Notes: a model not told the origin generated them from the letters alone. Counted from the stretch's first letter, positions 24,001 to 35,694 are shown. The stretch: 64,000 nucleotides of DNA from Turritopsis dohrnii (GCA_027922465.2 BQMF02000103.1:620001-684000), one strand, 5' to 3'. A program made the numbers and translations.

Positions 24001-24459
24001 GACATACCAAGTAAGAAAACACGTGATGCTTTGCAAAGTACATATGGTCGCGTAAACGATGTCGAATTATTCGTGGGTGGACTCGCTGAAAAACATCTTC
24101 CAAATAAGCTGGTTGGGCCCACCTTCAGCTGCATCATCAAAGATCAGTTTGAACGCCTTCGAGATGGTGACAGGTTTTTCTATAAGCGCCGGGGAATCTT
24201 TACAAGACAACAATTGATTGAAATCGAAAAGGTTACCATGGCAAAGGTTCTTTGCAATACACTGAAAGGTGCTGTTTCCATGCAGAAAGATGTTTTCATA
24301 ACATTTCAAGCTGGTGTGACGAAAAGGCACGAATGTTCTGGATTGAAAGGCATTAACCTTAAGTGGTGGAAAGATTTCAGTACTGGCTATTATTACGATA
24401 ACAATGTGGATGACAAATTGGACTCGATCCAATATGACGATGATGAAGAGTGGAACTAA
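21053..24459 (+). CDS. Secreted animal haem peroxidase gene 2, complete, five exons
   Basis: Exons 21053-21155, 22168-22320, 22508-22721, 22964-23190, 23279-24459. All splice sites are GT-AG, phases join without a shift, and the sum is 1878 bp (625 residues plus stop). Exon 1 encodes a signal peptide (MKILTVVLMICISVRLCSS). Exon 2 opens the catalytic domain (RTLDGTCNN). Exon 3 has the distal motif GQFLDHDQSLTP; exon 4 the calcium loop LSSYIDASMVYG; exon 5 the catalytic Arg/haem-linked Glu (AGDVRNNE), proximal His (AFRYGHSQ) and LQRGRDHGLPGYN. All haem, calcium and catalytic positions expected from the myeloperoxidase/peroxinectin family are kept. The C-terminus is Tyr/Asp-rich and acidic. Expected role: extracellular H2O2-dependent oxidation; substrate unknown. 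Tandem duplicate of gene 1 about 7 kb upstream. Confidence 0.94.
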
Positions 24460-26300
24460 AACATCGAAGGACTAAACTCTGATTTTTTTCCAAAGAGATT
24501 TGTATGAAGAATCAGTACACTTACATAACCTTTATACTCTCTTATAATTTTGATACGTAATTAAAATTATTCATCAATAATTGTTAACAAATGAAACCAA
24601 TGATCTTTTTTCTAGCCAATGGAGGCAGGCGACAAATATACACGTTTTAGCGCATTTCGGCTGTGCAAAACTTTCAGGCACTCACAGAGAACTCTACAAA
24701 GTGTCCACTTTCTATGAGAGTTTAACGGTAAAGCCATCCAGGTTTACCGTATTTGTTTATTTGTTTTAATCAAGCATCCTTGAAACTTGTTGAGAAAAAG
24801 AACTAATTGGATCCTTCATTAGAATTAACGACGACTTTTAATTGTCTCAATGGAAATATGATAGCTTTTTTTAACGCAACTGATTAATTACAGGAGTTAA
24901 ATAGGACATAATCAATTAGCCAACATTTGATTACCGGAAACATTTAAATTCTCTCTCATTCAATCTCGCTGATTGTGTATCAATAATGAGAAAACAGTCG
25001 GTGTAACTTACATTGTAAAGGCGAGAAGAATAAAAAAAAAACATTCTTGCGTGAACGTTATAAGTCGAGTTTTATCTGCGTTGAATCTATCATGAAAATA
25101 TCAGTGCGAAACAGTTAAATAAATAATTTCAAATTTAAACGTATCCACCAAGATTTTTATGGTGCGAATGAAAAGTGAAGGTGTACAAAGTACAAATGTT
25201 CATATAAAATCGAACCACAAATAAACAATTTACATTTAGTTCAATCTGACCTGTAGCAAATGGGATCGGATCAAAGTCAAATCCAAGCCTATATGGAAAC
25301 TTTTGCTGACCACAGGAGTAGTTATATAATTTCCTTTCAACCAATGATGACGATATGAATTTACGAACTATCCGTGATTCGGCCATGGGTTGGATTCCGT
25401 TTTCCCGTGATTGGAAATCCGTTTTAGGTGGCTCTGGAAAGAGTTCAAGCTAAAACGCGTGCGTTGATCGATATCCAATCGGATCAGTCAAAGTTCAGAT
25501 AAGTGGAAACCAGCCTTAACATTTAAAATAATCAATTTTTCTGTTGTTTGTTTGTTTGTTTGTTTTTCCCTGTAGAAATATTGCGATAACAAATGTGACA
25601 AAAAACGAGATCAACGATGTCATTTTTGATAGTTTTGACAATATGTTTCGGATATCGGATATATTTCAGATAAACATGTTCAGGTCTAAAAACAAAGGTA
25701 CACAAAACAATGACAACTACTTGCTAAAATGATTTTATAATATCCGAAATATATTGTCAATAATCAATAATTATTTCTTTCTAATTCCCAGTCTATTTTT
25801 TGTATACAAATAATTTCTTTAACACGCATGTCGAAAGTTTAAATATTTTCTTTCGTGAAATGATCTGTTTAATTAATACACATGAACAAAGACAAAAAAA
25901 CCCTTTTCTATGTATCATGATTGCATTATCCGTTATGAAATTTATGAGAAAAGGTAGTAGGGGTGATTGAATATCTTTGGTGGTTTCCTGTGGTTTTGAA
26001 ATCAGCGATTGATTACTTCACGAATTCTTTGAGGTTTTTTTGAGATCATTGTCGTTTGAATAATTAATCCTGTGACGTCAACAAACTTGTCAGTGCCAGG
26101 GAAATCACTCGTCATTAAATTTCTTAGATTTCGAAAAATTCAATTTACCTTTGCTACTGAACATGTCAATTTTATTTAGTTACTCGCTTGCAACTGACAT
26201 GATTTTTCGAAACGTGACCATCATGGCAACGTGGCATCAAAAGTTTCAAAAAGAAATCACTGGTATACAAATACGTGAATAATTCAGAATGCTTTAATAC
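24460..26300. other. 3' flank and intergenic, no supported gene
   Basis: A minus-strand frame at 25135-25386 starts at a good ATG but overlaps a repeated motif (ATCGGATCAAAGTCAAA near 25265 and a similar one near 25480). I do not call it a gene. A (TTTG)n tract lies near 25545. Confidence 0.45.
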
Positions 26301-26593
26301 CGTCGACTGTCGATATTTGGAACTCTCAGGAAACCGGGAGAAAAATTCGAGATATCGAGAAAGGGATAGGAAGTTTCTGCAAGTCTTTCAATGATTCACA
26401 TTTTTCTTAACAGTTTTTTCTATTTTCAAGCCTTTGCTTAACGAACTTCATGTTTTCGTCTTTAGTAGAGACAATCAATTAAAAAAAAAATTGATTCAAA
26501 CACTTTTCGAAAATTCGAATTTAGAAAAATGGAATTGGAGGTTCGGAATTCCCGAGTTACAAAACCGAGTTACAAAACCGAGTTACGCATTAT

Positions 26594-26800
26594 GACGTCA
26601 CAAACCGAGTTACTAACTCGGAAATTTTATTTTGTTTTATTTTTTCCGAGTTACTAACTCGGAAATTTTATTTTGTTTTATTTTTTCCGAGTTACTAACT
26701 CGGGAATTTTATTTTGTTTTATTTTTTCCGAGTTACTAACTCGGAAATTTTATTCTTATAAATTATTCTCGAGTTACTAACTCGGAAAATTTTATCTGCT
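26594..26800. repeat. Left subterminal array of palindromic CCGAGTTACTAACTCGG units
   Basis: About five units of 40-42 bp, each a palindrome followed by AAATTTTATTTTGTTTTATT. The right arm has about eight such units. Confidence 0.85.
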
Positions 26801-27312
26801 ATACGTTTTTAATTTTTAGTTTGCTTTATGTTTTTCGAGTTAGTGGCTAAGAATTAAATCACAAAATGAAATGAAACACTGCAAGTTCACCAAATGATGT
26901 ATCCACTGTTGCGTATTAAGAGTTATTTTTTTAGTTAATTAAAACTTGGAGTAACTCAATAACAGTAATATTTAGCTTTTATTAGCTTTTCATTAGATTT
27001 GATTGATGGTGGAAATGATGTTATCGTTCAGCTTTTTGGCAATTTTTTTAGTCAAAAAAGGAGCAAACTATAAAGGTGCTTCGACGTTCGTGAAAATGTG
27101 CATTTTAGGAAAAATTGACACTAAATTCTAAAAGTGCTTCGATAGTAGAAATTAAGTTCAAATCAAGGGTGACAATTTCGATGGGGGTCAATTTTTACAC
27201 TTTGCTCAAAAGTGTGCTCGGGAAGTATAAACGAGGATTTTAGTGACCGACTGAAATTTTACCCGACCACGACTATTTAAATATATAGAAATATCTTCAT
27301 GAAAATTTATAT

Positions 27313-27932
27313 TCAATAATACTGATTGCATTTATGTCGTATATTGTGGGTCATGAGATCCGGAAATACTTTTCCTAAACAGCAACACAATTTATTAAAT
27401 TTACAGTAAGAATCAAAAATGTTTTGCTGGACAACATTTAGGCGAAAATTGTCGCCGAAAATTTGTGCAGCGAAATTAGAAGTTTCCCGCCGAAATTTTT
27501 GGATTTTATCCCTTTTTTGTTTTTGGTGTTTTAAGCTGTATGAAGGTCGATGAAATACTTCTTTCAGTCGATTTATTCTTTTCAGCAATTAAAATTACTT
27601 TTAAACCGAACATCGTGAAGCACTTCTTTTTTGACTTTAGGACACCGATGGTGGAGTAAGGTCAAATCAAGCGGTGTATTGTTTTTTAATCTAGGAACGA
27701 AAGGTCGTTTCACAAGTAGAATATTAAACTCGATGAAATGCTTAAAATTTGGATATTCTGAAAACAACTTTGCAACTATCTTACTGTTTAATAAAATATG
27801 GTAGAATTTTGTTAACTTGCTTTCTTTTGTTAAACGTTCAGACAAGTCTTCTTGTTTATGTCGCGCAGTCATTCCAGTGTTATAACAATAGCAGTTCGAA
27901 ATTAAAAACCCGTTCAGATACAAATAAACCAT
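27313..27932 (-). pseudogene. Uncertain coding debris inside the long-TIR element
   Basis: Two minus-strand frames (27582-27932 and 27313-27588) meet at a likely frameshift near 27585. The first contains NNTPLDLTLLHHR, which recalls an ankyrin-repeat start, but the match is short. It could be a captured gene fragment or chance. No function assigned. Confidence 0.25.
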
Positions 27933-28529
27933 GAGAACAATTTGTTATGGAGTGTGCTTTTTAAATGATTGCGTGCACAGAGAAACCATGTAAACTATGC
28001 GAAAAACAAGTTTTCAAAATCAAAGTAACATTGTTCTTCTTGCTTTATTTCACCCAAACTATTTTGTGCCACTATTAGATTAGATCTCTATCCACTAATA
28101 ACTCTTAATACGTTATAACGTATGCATCATTTGGTGAACTTATAGTGTTATCCTTCCTTGTGGTTTAAGTTCCAGTGCTAAAATACTTTTTATTTATCAA
28201 TTTTGTGATAACATATAATGTGATGATATATCACTTCGGTGATATAGGTCCCCATTTGTAGTTATGCACATACACATAGTCAATACAAGTGCGAATTTGA
28301 AGCTGAAGCACATTGAAAATTAAGTGCACCTCAGGCACAAATAGCAAATTCGTAACCAGCATAGTCAAATTTTTTTATGAAAAATTTAGGCTCATAATGA
28401 ATTGTTTGAAAATTTGGTCCGAAATTCTCATTTAATTTCACTTTCATTTCAAGTCATTTTGTGATTTAGTTTTTAGACACTAACTCGAAAAACATAAAGC
28501 AAACTAAAAATTAAAAACGTATAGCAGAT

Positions 28530-28850
28530 AAAATTTTCCGAGTTAGTAACTCGGGAATATTTTATAAGAATAAAATTTCCGAGTTAGTAACTCGGAAAAA
28601 ATAAAACAAAATAAAATTCCCGAGTTAGTAACTCGGAAAAAATAAAACAAAATAAAATTTCCGAGTTAGTAACTCGGAAAAAATAAAACAAAATAAAAAT
28701 CCCGAGTTAGTAACTCGGAAAAAATAAAACAAAATACAATTCCCAAGTTAGTAACTCAGAAAAAATAAAACAAAATAAAATTTACGAGTTAGTAACTCGG
28801 AAAAAATAAAACAAAATAAAATTTACGAGTTAGTAACTCGGTTTGTGACG
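28530..28850. repeat. Right subterminal array of palindromic CCGAGTTAGTAACTCGG units
   Basis: About eight units of 41-42 bp, complementary to the left array but with more copies, so the arms have changed in length since insertion. Confidence 0.85.
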
Positions 28851-29054
28851 TCATAATGCGTAACTCGGTTTTGTAACTCGGTTTTGCAACTCGGGAATTC
28901 CGAACCTCATGGAATTGTATCCAAACATTAAAAAAATGCGAAAATCACGCCCGGAATTTCTTAAAGTCTTTGGGAAAGTTCGAGATAACGAGAGAAAATC
29001 AGTCCGTGGATCGGAAATATTGTTCGAGACATCGAGGTTCGAGATATCGAGAGT

Positions 29055-29560
29055 TGAATGCAATATATTGCTAGAACCTCGTTTATAGAGTGGTATGTCG
29101 TATATAACTACAGTTTAACAAATTTTAGAAAGATTAACAAAGAAATTTATTGATATTGTTTCTCCTGTTCCGTTTCAGGTCTTTGCTCAGTTCGCTCAGT
29201 TTTGCATTGTCAACAGAATGTTATTATACGCATGCGTCAACGAGATTATGAAAATCAACGTGGAAAATCCGATGAAGGATTTGGAGTAGTTTATATACCC
29301 ACGTAAAATGCGAACATTTGTCATATTTCGTTGATAAATGCGAAAGCAGATATTTTCGTTTGAATTAAGTAAGACCAAAGAATAAACAGACACAGCTATC
29401 ACGTTCGATTTTGAATTGAATCGACAGCTGTTCTCTGACTTATTGCGGAGATGTGCTCTCAGGCTTAGCTTCATCAAAACGACGAAAATCAAACATCAAA
29501 TGTCACAAAACACAATTTAATTCGAAACATCTATCTTTCATCTAGTTTTCCTGTTATTGG
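29055..29560. other. Spacer with no recognised gene
   Basis: A 98-codon minus-strand frame at 29196-29492 shows no known pattern. Confidence 0.35.
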
Positions 29561-29569
29561 AATCAACTA

Positions 29570-29860
29570 CCTCAATATGGCCAGACCCTTGAAGTACATT
29601 CCAAGAACTTGGAGAAACTTGGTAGATCATATGGAAATAGCCTGAAAAAATCCTTCGAAATTATCCATCTACTCGACAGAATAAAAACAGCATTCAAAGT
29701 TGACTGGTCTCATAAAACAGGCATCTACTCCAAACACATATGCTTGAAATGCTATTCAAAATTAAACAATATAGAAACAGACCATTTTACATTTACTGAG
29801 TGGTCTCCCAAATGTGTTACTTGCAATTCTGTAAAAACAAAGGCGAAATGCAGACCTTAG
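29570..29860 (+). other. Possible orphan exon with CxxC...CxxC zinc pattern
   Basis: The open frame has no ATG at its start (it begins with TTG at 29609 and stays open upstream). It includes ICLKCYSKL, then TEWSPKCVTCNSVK, a Cys-pair layout seen in N-terminal zinc-binding segments of some transposases. Could be a relic exon. Assignment is weak. Confidence 0.25.
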
Positions 29861-30245
29861 GAAAAAGGAAAAAATGACCCCAACCCTAACCTTAACCCAA
29901 GGATGCCAATAACTTCAAAGATTCAATGTATTTTTCTTTCGGATTATCTTTGCGTTTACCTGGAGTGTATATAGTTTCAGTTTTTGTATCTTCGTTAAAC
30001 AAGTTTTGAAGCGACTTGATTAATATAAATATCTGTTATGTTATATATGTTTATATCTGAATAAGACTAATACAGAAGAAATGTATGGATTTACGTTGAA
30101 ACTCTCATAGAAAGTCGACATCTTCAAACTTTGTGGAGCTGTCAGTGATCATCTAACCATTTTTACACAAACTCTTTCGGTTAGTAAAAGGATCACTGTT
30201 TTCCTTTTTATCGTTATAGCTGAATAATTTCCGTGCATTATTTAA
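29861..30245. other. Spacer, nothing identified
   Basis: Only a short AACCCTAACCTTAACCC stretch near 29880 stands out. Confidence 0.4.
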
Positions 30246-30324
30246 ATTATTGCCCCCGCAGCGAGCGTAAGCGAGCGAGGAGGCATAGTAGTTTCACGAG
30301 ATAGGCGAATGTCAGTTTCCGATT

Positions 30325-30377
<53 letters not shown>

Positions 30378-31176
30378 CCAACTTTCGTGTTGACGTTACA
30401 CGGTGGAATACAATTGTTAGCTGACTTTGTTTTTTTCCCGTTTCAAAGCATGGTACTGTAAGTGGGAGACAGAATGTTTTTCTCTTTCCTAATTTATTGT
30501 TATATTATACTATGTTATTTAGGAAGATCGTGTTAATTTTGTGTTGTTTTATTGAAATGAACGAAGAGGATTTTGAAGCACAGCTTGATATCCGAAATTT
30601 TGCCAAGCATACATTTTATTTTTGTATATATTTTAACTCTAAATTTTTCTTTCAATAATTTTGTTTAATGCACTGATTTTTGGCGGATCTTGCCTTCAAA
30701 AGATTTTAGTTGGATTTCTGTGTATACAAGAAAGCCATATTACAAATTGTCGTTCTTCGTGTTTTTTTTCTTTGACTGTCTTCCAAACCTAGTGTGATCA
30801 CGATCAATAAAACCTATATATTTTTTTCTTGTTTTTTTTTATGTAAACTTTGGCTATTTTTTGTTTTAAATCAAAGTTTGAAACGTATGGATTTTTCGTT
30901 TTAATTTTTTTTTTAAAAAGTTTTTTTTTGGCTCTTACAGAATGTTTTTAACAAATCTTATTTTAATTATGAAAATTATAAAATATGTATCCATGGTTTC
31001 AATTCACACATTTCTCTTGTTTGTAGCAAATACTTTCTAATATTACTTGTTAAGCCTTATTTACACTTTTTGAAAGGTATATTAGCATCAGTGTAACTTA
31101 GACCTAAGAGATAACAAAAAGTAACAAAGTTTTGTGCATATTTTCATCTGTTTAAGTGTAGATCTATTTGGTTTGC
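30246..31176 (+). repeat. Dispersed repeat A, copy 1
   Basis: Begins CCCCGCAGCGAGCGTAAGCG and ends near GTTTAAGTGTAGATCT. It matches copy 2 (43386-42070, complement) at both ends and copy 3 (49933-50505) along the last 600 bp. Shared blocks include GATTTTGTTCATCATC and AAGAGATAACAAAAAGTAAC. No protein recognised. Confidence 0.75.
30329..30375. repeat. (ATC)n microsatellite
   Basis: About 15 CAT/ATC units. Copy 2 of repeat A has only three at the matching place. Confidence 0.95.
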
Positions 31177-31442
31177 ATATTGCAAGTTGGTTTTGAAATG
31201 CCAAAAACTGATTTTGTCGAAATACTTAAGCATATAACTTTGCCTCATATCAGGTCCCAAATCAACCCAAACATTTTTTTTTCGGCCAAAAACTTGTTTT
31301 CGTTTCCGCTGTTAATGTATAGCTTGCTGTCTGTATAAATGGGAATGCTTGAGCGCGGGGGCATTTTTAGCTAAAGCTACATGCTAGTATGAAAGTATAA
31401 GGACATGTGGGTACAACTTATTTCAATTACCATTTGTCCATA

Positions 31443-31676
31443 GGGTCTGTTACAAAAATATTAGCATTTTGTCCATCCGACACGATAACTGTTTGTTTCA
31501 ATATTTTTTGACTATCATCCTTGTAGAAATCATGTTTTGGAATTTTGTAAAGTCTATTCTAGTATACTTTCGAAAAACGTTTGCTTGATATTATATCATA
31601 AACGTGCTGTTTTTTATATAGCCCTAAGTATCGATTTGTCCGTGCGACATAAAAGATGTATTTTTGTAACAGACCC
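31443..31676. mobile_element. 234-bp TIR element with two conserved boxes, 4-bp TSD
   Basis: Perfect 18-bp inverted ends GGGTCTGTTACAAAAATA. CATA flanks both sides (31439-31442, 31677-31680). The intact paralogues have a single copy at this point, so it is a true target duplication. Variant boxes TCCATCCGACA (31472) and TCCGTGCGACA (31639) are 167 bp apart. Inserted at the proximal-His motif of the peroxidase pseudogene. Confidence 0.8.
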
Positions 31677-31970
31677 CATACCGAAATGCTGCCATTGCAA
31701 ATGCGTTTGATATTGAGGGATCGGTGTAGGAGATGTACCTTCATATTTTATTAATGTTACTAATGTAGGCAGGTGTCTGCGTACGTTTTGAGTTGCATGA
31801 CTGCTCAAATTACCTTTCGTGTTACTTGAAGTATTTTCTCACCATTCCAATGAGAATTTAATTTTTTCGATTCTCTGGCAGTGCGGTTGTATTCTCTAAC
31901 AAGAATTGTGGGAAAACCAGCCAAAGCGATGTGTTCGTTGTTTCTGACGTCACCGGCTATAAAGCAGCTA

Positions 31971-32788
31971 CAGTGGGATCTCTGTAATGCGGACACCGTT
32001 GGGACATGAAAGAAGTGTCCGCTTTATGGAGATGTCCACTTTATAGAGATTACATGTGAAAATAAATATTTATCAAAAATAAATCGAAAATGGGTCTCTG
32101 AAAGTTTATAAAGGTCTAAAGGTTTGTAAAGTTAACAGTTTCATAGGGCAAAGAAAGGACAAGTTTAATGCAATAAAAAACGTTTTTATTCTAAAGATAA
32201 AAGTTAAATGTTACTACCACACTTGAAACCAAAAAGTAAAAGTCAATAACATCGATAATCCAGTTGATGAAATCGCCTGAAACACGATGTTATTGGCGTT
32301 TGCTTTTTGTTTTGAAGCTGTGTAACTTTCAAGCGTTTTCTAACGCTTGCTAACTGTACAATAAAATGTACTGTGATTGGAAAACGTGTGAATCATAGTG
32401 CTGACTACGAACTCGAGATTCCTGTGGATTTCACATTTTTTGGACCTGCCAAAGCCACTCAGTGGGCATAAATGGTGTGAAAAAGGTTATTCATATTCAG
32501 GTAATTCAGAGTAAAACATGGTAAAAAGTAAATATTCCCAGAAAATATAAGTTATTTTACTTGAGAAAATGATTTTATATGCGTGTTCGCTTTAGAGAGA
32601 TCTTTTATAGGCTAAAGTTTGTTACCTGAAAAAAGTGTCCGCTTTATGGAGTGTCCGCTTGATAATTGTCCGTTTTATAAAGAAATTTTCATGAAAGTTT
32701 GACTGTTAATCCATCCGTTCCTAGATAATCTGTCCGTCTTAAAGAGGTGTCCCCTTTATATAGCGTCCGCTTTATAGAGATTCCACTG
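31971..32788. mobile_element. 818-bp Tc1/mariner-type element (CAGTGG...CGGACA family)
   Basis: Ends CAGTGGGATCTCTGTAATGC and the complement of AGAGATTCCACTG; TA on both sides (31969-31970, 32789-32790). Several GTGTCCGCTTTATGGAG words inside each end. Inserted in exon 5 of the peroxidase pseudogene. A 145-bp relative is at 52611-52755. Confidence 0.85.
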
Positions 32789-33870
32789 TATCTGAATTGG
32801 CTATCTATTTGTTATGAGATTTTTCGAGGTGACTCTCATTTCACCAATTCCTATGAAGAAATGGAAAATGCAATAGACTTTTCTGGTCAATTGGTGAATA
32901 GATCAAACCGTAACAGGAGAAATTTTCATGGCGTTTTTTGCATGCTATTTTCTTAACGTATTGTTATTTATGCCATATACCACGAGTGGATTCTGTGCAA
33001 CCCTTGTCTTCTGTGTTGGAGTATTTTATCAGAAAGCATGGGTATTTGAAATCGTGTAAAGTTCCAGGCTTGCATCTAAATTACGAAACCAAAATCCAGT
33101 TAGTACAGAGGTAGTCTCTTTATTTTATCAATTGTTTTAATGAAAATAGCCCTTAAACGACATTGTCAAGAGACCGAAGAAATTTATATGAGATATAAAA
33201 GAGCCAATTGTTCTAAACCATTTAAAGGAAATACTAAGCTATCCGTCATCACACTTAAAGAGGGTTAGTCGCCGTGAAGTTGTCTTAATGTTTCTTACGT
33301 CGGGTCCACACATCCACCAGCATTTGGAGTTAATGAAATGTCATGAACGAGAAATTGACCACATGTCATATGTAAGTTTGAAAACATTGCATTATTCTCA
33401 TTGTCATCAGACAGCACTTCAAATATTCCCTTTGATAATTCATGAGGTGTTGGTAGTGGCCTCAGTGGTAAACCATGTCGTACACCAATGTCAATTGATG
33501 TATATGCAAAAGCAAAATTAAAGAAGACTTCAGTTAATTTGGTAAATCTTTTTAACCTGCCGTTATCACTTATCAAATCGTAATCTGTCTCTTCACGGGT
33601 GCACACGAGACTTCACAAGGATGTTGTCATGTAAATTATGAATATTAACTGCTGCTCCAAAATCATTTATGCACTCTATATATGTATTACTATATGTTAC
33701 TCTTTATACTTACCAGCATATCGTTTGTGTGGCTGAAAAGCCGAACCAAGTCTTGGATTATAGAAGTTATTGCATGTGCCATCTAGTGTCATTTCTGCTT
33801 TTTTGCTGTATTTATCATAGCAGTTATGTCGTGGAAGCTGTTTCTTGCAATCTTTTAAAGTGTTTCCTAA

Positions 33871-34488
33871 AATTAACTTGATGGGCTTACTGCTTTATGT
33901 ATTTGTAACAAACAGAAAAGCATACCCGTTGCATTGAACACGATATCGATTGGGAAAGAAAAAGTTCGTGTTATCTCTACAATCATATGCTACAATTAAT
34001 CAATTTAATTTAACAGGGAGTTGAAAGGTACTGATTTTGCAATAGCCACTTATTCGCGGACATAAATTTATGGAGCTGGTGAACAATGACTATGTTAAAG
34101 ATATATTCAAACTTTTTTTTCAATTTAGAAATACATTTTATTGCTTCCTGACTCGTGAGACTTTCGAGCAGGAAGAATTGTTGAATGTTTAGTTCAATAG
34201 TTTATAAATTAAAATACCAAATTGTAAAAGGATTCACATCATTTTTTATCATTTTCTGCAAATGATGCACTTGTCTGTGAAATGAAGTTTTACTTTATGT
34301 CTGTTTTAATAGACTGTAATGGATAAAACAAGCATTTTATCCCGATAGGAATAACAAGAGACGTTCCGATAAAAAACATATTTAATCAAAAACAGAGAGA
34401 TCACGGGGAATCTGAAATATCTATTATCCTATGCTGAAAAGATGTTGAGAAGTAAGAATATTGCGAAAGTCAAAACTAAGGGCCTGAT
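33871..34488. other. Spacer, nothing identified
   Basis: This would hold intron 1 and exon 1 of the peroxidase pseudogene. No signal-peptide exon was recognised on the minus strand. Confidence 0.4.
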
Positions 34489-34926
34489 TTATATCAGGAG
34501 TCTTGACCTGTTTTCTTGCCGTATTGTGTTGGTTAGAAATAGCGTTGCAAGCTCTGTCGATTGTTTCTTTCTATATCCATAATGATGCTTTGATAGGATG
34601 TCGTTTTCTTCCAGATATTTTAATAACTGAGAGTGTACAGCTCGCTCAATAACTTTCGATATGGGACGATAGTTTGACATTTCATCCTTTTTTCCTCCCT
34701 TATGAAGGGGTAATATTTTAGCTTGTTTCCACTCTTTAGGTATACATGCAATTCTTAAGGATAAGTTTATCAGAAAAGTTAGAGGGGCAGCAATCACTGC
34801 TGCGCCATGTTTTAATAACGTCGAAGGAATTTGATCACATCCCGTTGCTTTCTTACGTGGTAGCGAGATTAGCTGTAATAGCATTTCATCTAATTCATCG
34901 TCAGAGCTACTGTTATCATTGAACAT
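34489..34926 (-). pseudogene. CR1/Jockey-type LINE reverse transcriptase fragment
   Basis: 145 residues covering the RT fingers region: KKATGCDQIPSTLLKHGA, EWKQAKILPLHKGG, NYRPIS, SKHHYGYRKKQST. About six residues are missing directly after NYRPIS, where a short Leu/Ser-rich segment normally stands. The frame stops before the palm, and no catalytic Asp pair is present. Truncated at both ends. Confidence 0.85.
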
Positions 34927-35473
34927 CTTGCGTTATATGAAACAGATTGAAATAACTCACGTGTTCGTAGTGGAAACTATGCATACTTTAGCTGATGTAA
35001 GCAAAAAATTAACTCATGGTTTAGAAAACTAAACTCGCTCAAGTTAACTCAAGTTAACTTACAGTGGAAACCAAGCTTTATGGTTTAGAAAAATGAGCCA
35101 ACTCAAAAACTCATAGTGGAAATTAAGCTTTAAAGAATTTTTTCTTTATAAAGATGATAATTGTCATTGTTATTTTATTATCTTATTAACTTATTAACTT
35201 TGCTTCTCCACGGCGCCTGTGCCCTGAGCTTTGAATCAGAACAAAAATACATAAGAGTAACGCACATTTAGGTGCCTGGAATGAAGTATGATATGGCTTC
35301 AAATAACAATACTACCCAGGCAAAAATATTTTCCCGAGTTTTTATTAAAACACTAATTGTGGCCGAGTTCTTATCTAACTTTTTTTTATAGGAATCATTA
35401 GTTTCATTTCTTTGTAAAAATAGTCTCCATCATTACCGGTTCCCATTCCACAAATTTAGAAGTAGCTAAAATA
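34927..35473. other. Spacer, nothing identified
   Basis: Short repeated AAGTTAACTCAAGTTAACTT (35040-35065) is the only structure seen. Confidence 0.4.
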
Positions 35474-35690
35474 TTAAAGCCTGGTTCAGAACTGACGATT
35501 ACGACGATTAAAATAAAAATGAATCGTCGTAATCGCCAATAGCCAGGTGTGAACACTCTCAAGTATTTCTAAACACTTGATATTTTGTTGTCGTAAACGC
35601 CAGGCGTTTACAACGATTACGACGATAACAAAAGTGTTCACATTAGACGATTACACTAAATTTTAATCGTCAGGTCTGAATCAGGCTTAA
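35474..35690. mobile_element. 217-bp MITE with GACGATTA-rich ends
   Basis: Left AAGCCTGGTTCAGAACTGAC pairs with the complement of the right end AAGCCTGATTCAGACCTGAC. TTAA lies at both ends (35474-35477, 35687-35690) and may be the target site, as for piggyBac-type MITEs. Internal GATTACGACGAT is repeated in both orientations. Confidence 0.68.
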
Positions 35691-35694
35691 AAGC

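Larger units (their letters stand above)
26538..28908. mobile_element. 2.4-kb element with long TIRs and 9-bp target duplication (Mutator-like)
   Basis: Ends GAGGTTCGGAATTCCCGAGT inverted at both sides. ATGGAATTG flanks both (26529-26537, 28909-28917), a perfect 9-bp duplication as in Mutator-like elements. The inverted arms extend roughly 400 bp, pairing as far as CACCAAATGATG (26888 and 28126), and contain arrays of a CCGAGTTACTAACTCGG palindrome. The interior holds host-like coding debris, not a transposase. Confidence 0.75.
26302..29054. mobile_element. Outer element with pogo/Tigger-like ends, split by a later insertion
   Basis: Left CGACTGTCGATATTTGGAAC and the complement of the right end, CAACTCTCGATATCTCGAAC, are similar inverted ends. 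GAGATATCGAGA words recur just inside. The element at 26538-28908 is inserted into it. End type recalls pogo-class Tc1/mariner; low certainty. Confidence 0.45.
31420..33870 (-). pseudogene. Animal haem peroxidase pseudogene, third paralogue, inverted
   Basis: Read on the minus strand: exon 2 (about 33865-33715) is still open; exon 3 (about 33510-33300) has lost the acceptor AG and reads GQFLVHDIS, losing the haem-linked Asp; exon 4 (about 33065-32965) has a deletion of about 80 bp removing the calcium loop; exon 5 (from 32850) is split by an 818-bp MITE and then by the 234-bp box element at the proximal-His motif, where the His codon also reads as Gln. Pieces such as AGDVRNNEHIALAG remain near 31940. 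Homology fades below 31420. Not functional. Confidence 0.9.

Noticed and set aside
25135..25386. 83-codon minus-strand frame with a good ATG context
   Set aside because: Overlaps a locally repeated motif and shows no family pattern, splice-supported extension or partner exon.
29609..29860. RAG1-like or other transposase zinc domain
   Set aside because: Only a CxxC...CxxC layout is visible; too little for a family name, so kept as a weak orphan exon.
30329..30375. CRISPR-like or regulatory reading of the ATC run
   Set aside because: It is a plain trinucleotide microsatellite within repeat A.
34034..34488. Possible upstream continuation of the peroxidase pseudogene
   Set aside because: No signal-peptide exon or homology to 21053-21155 could be seen.
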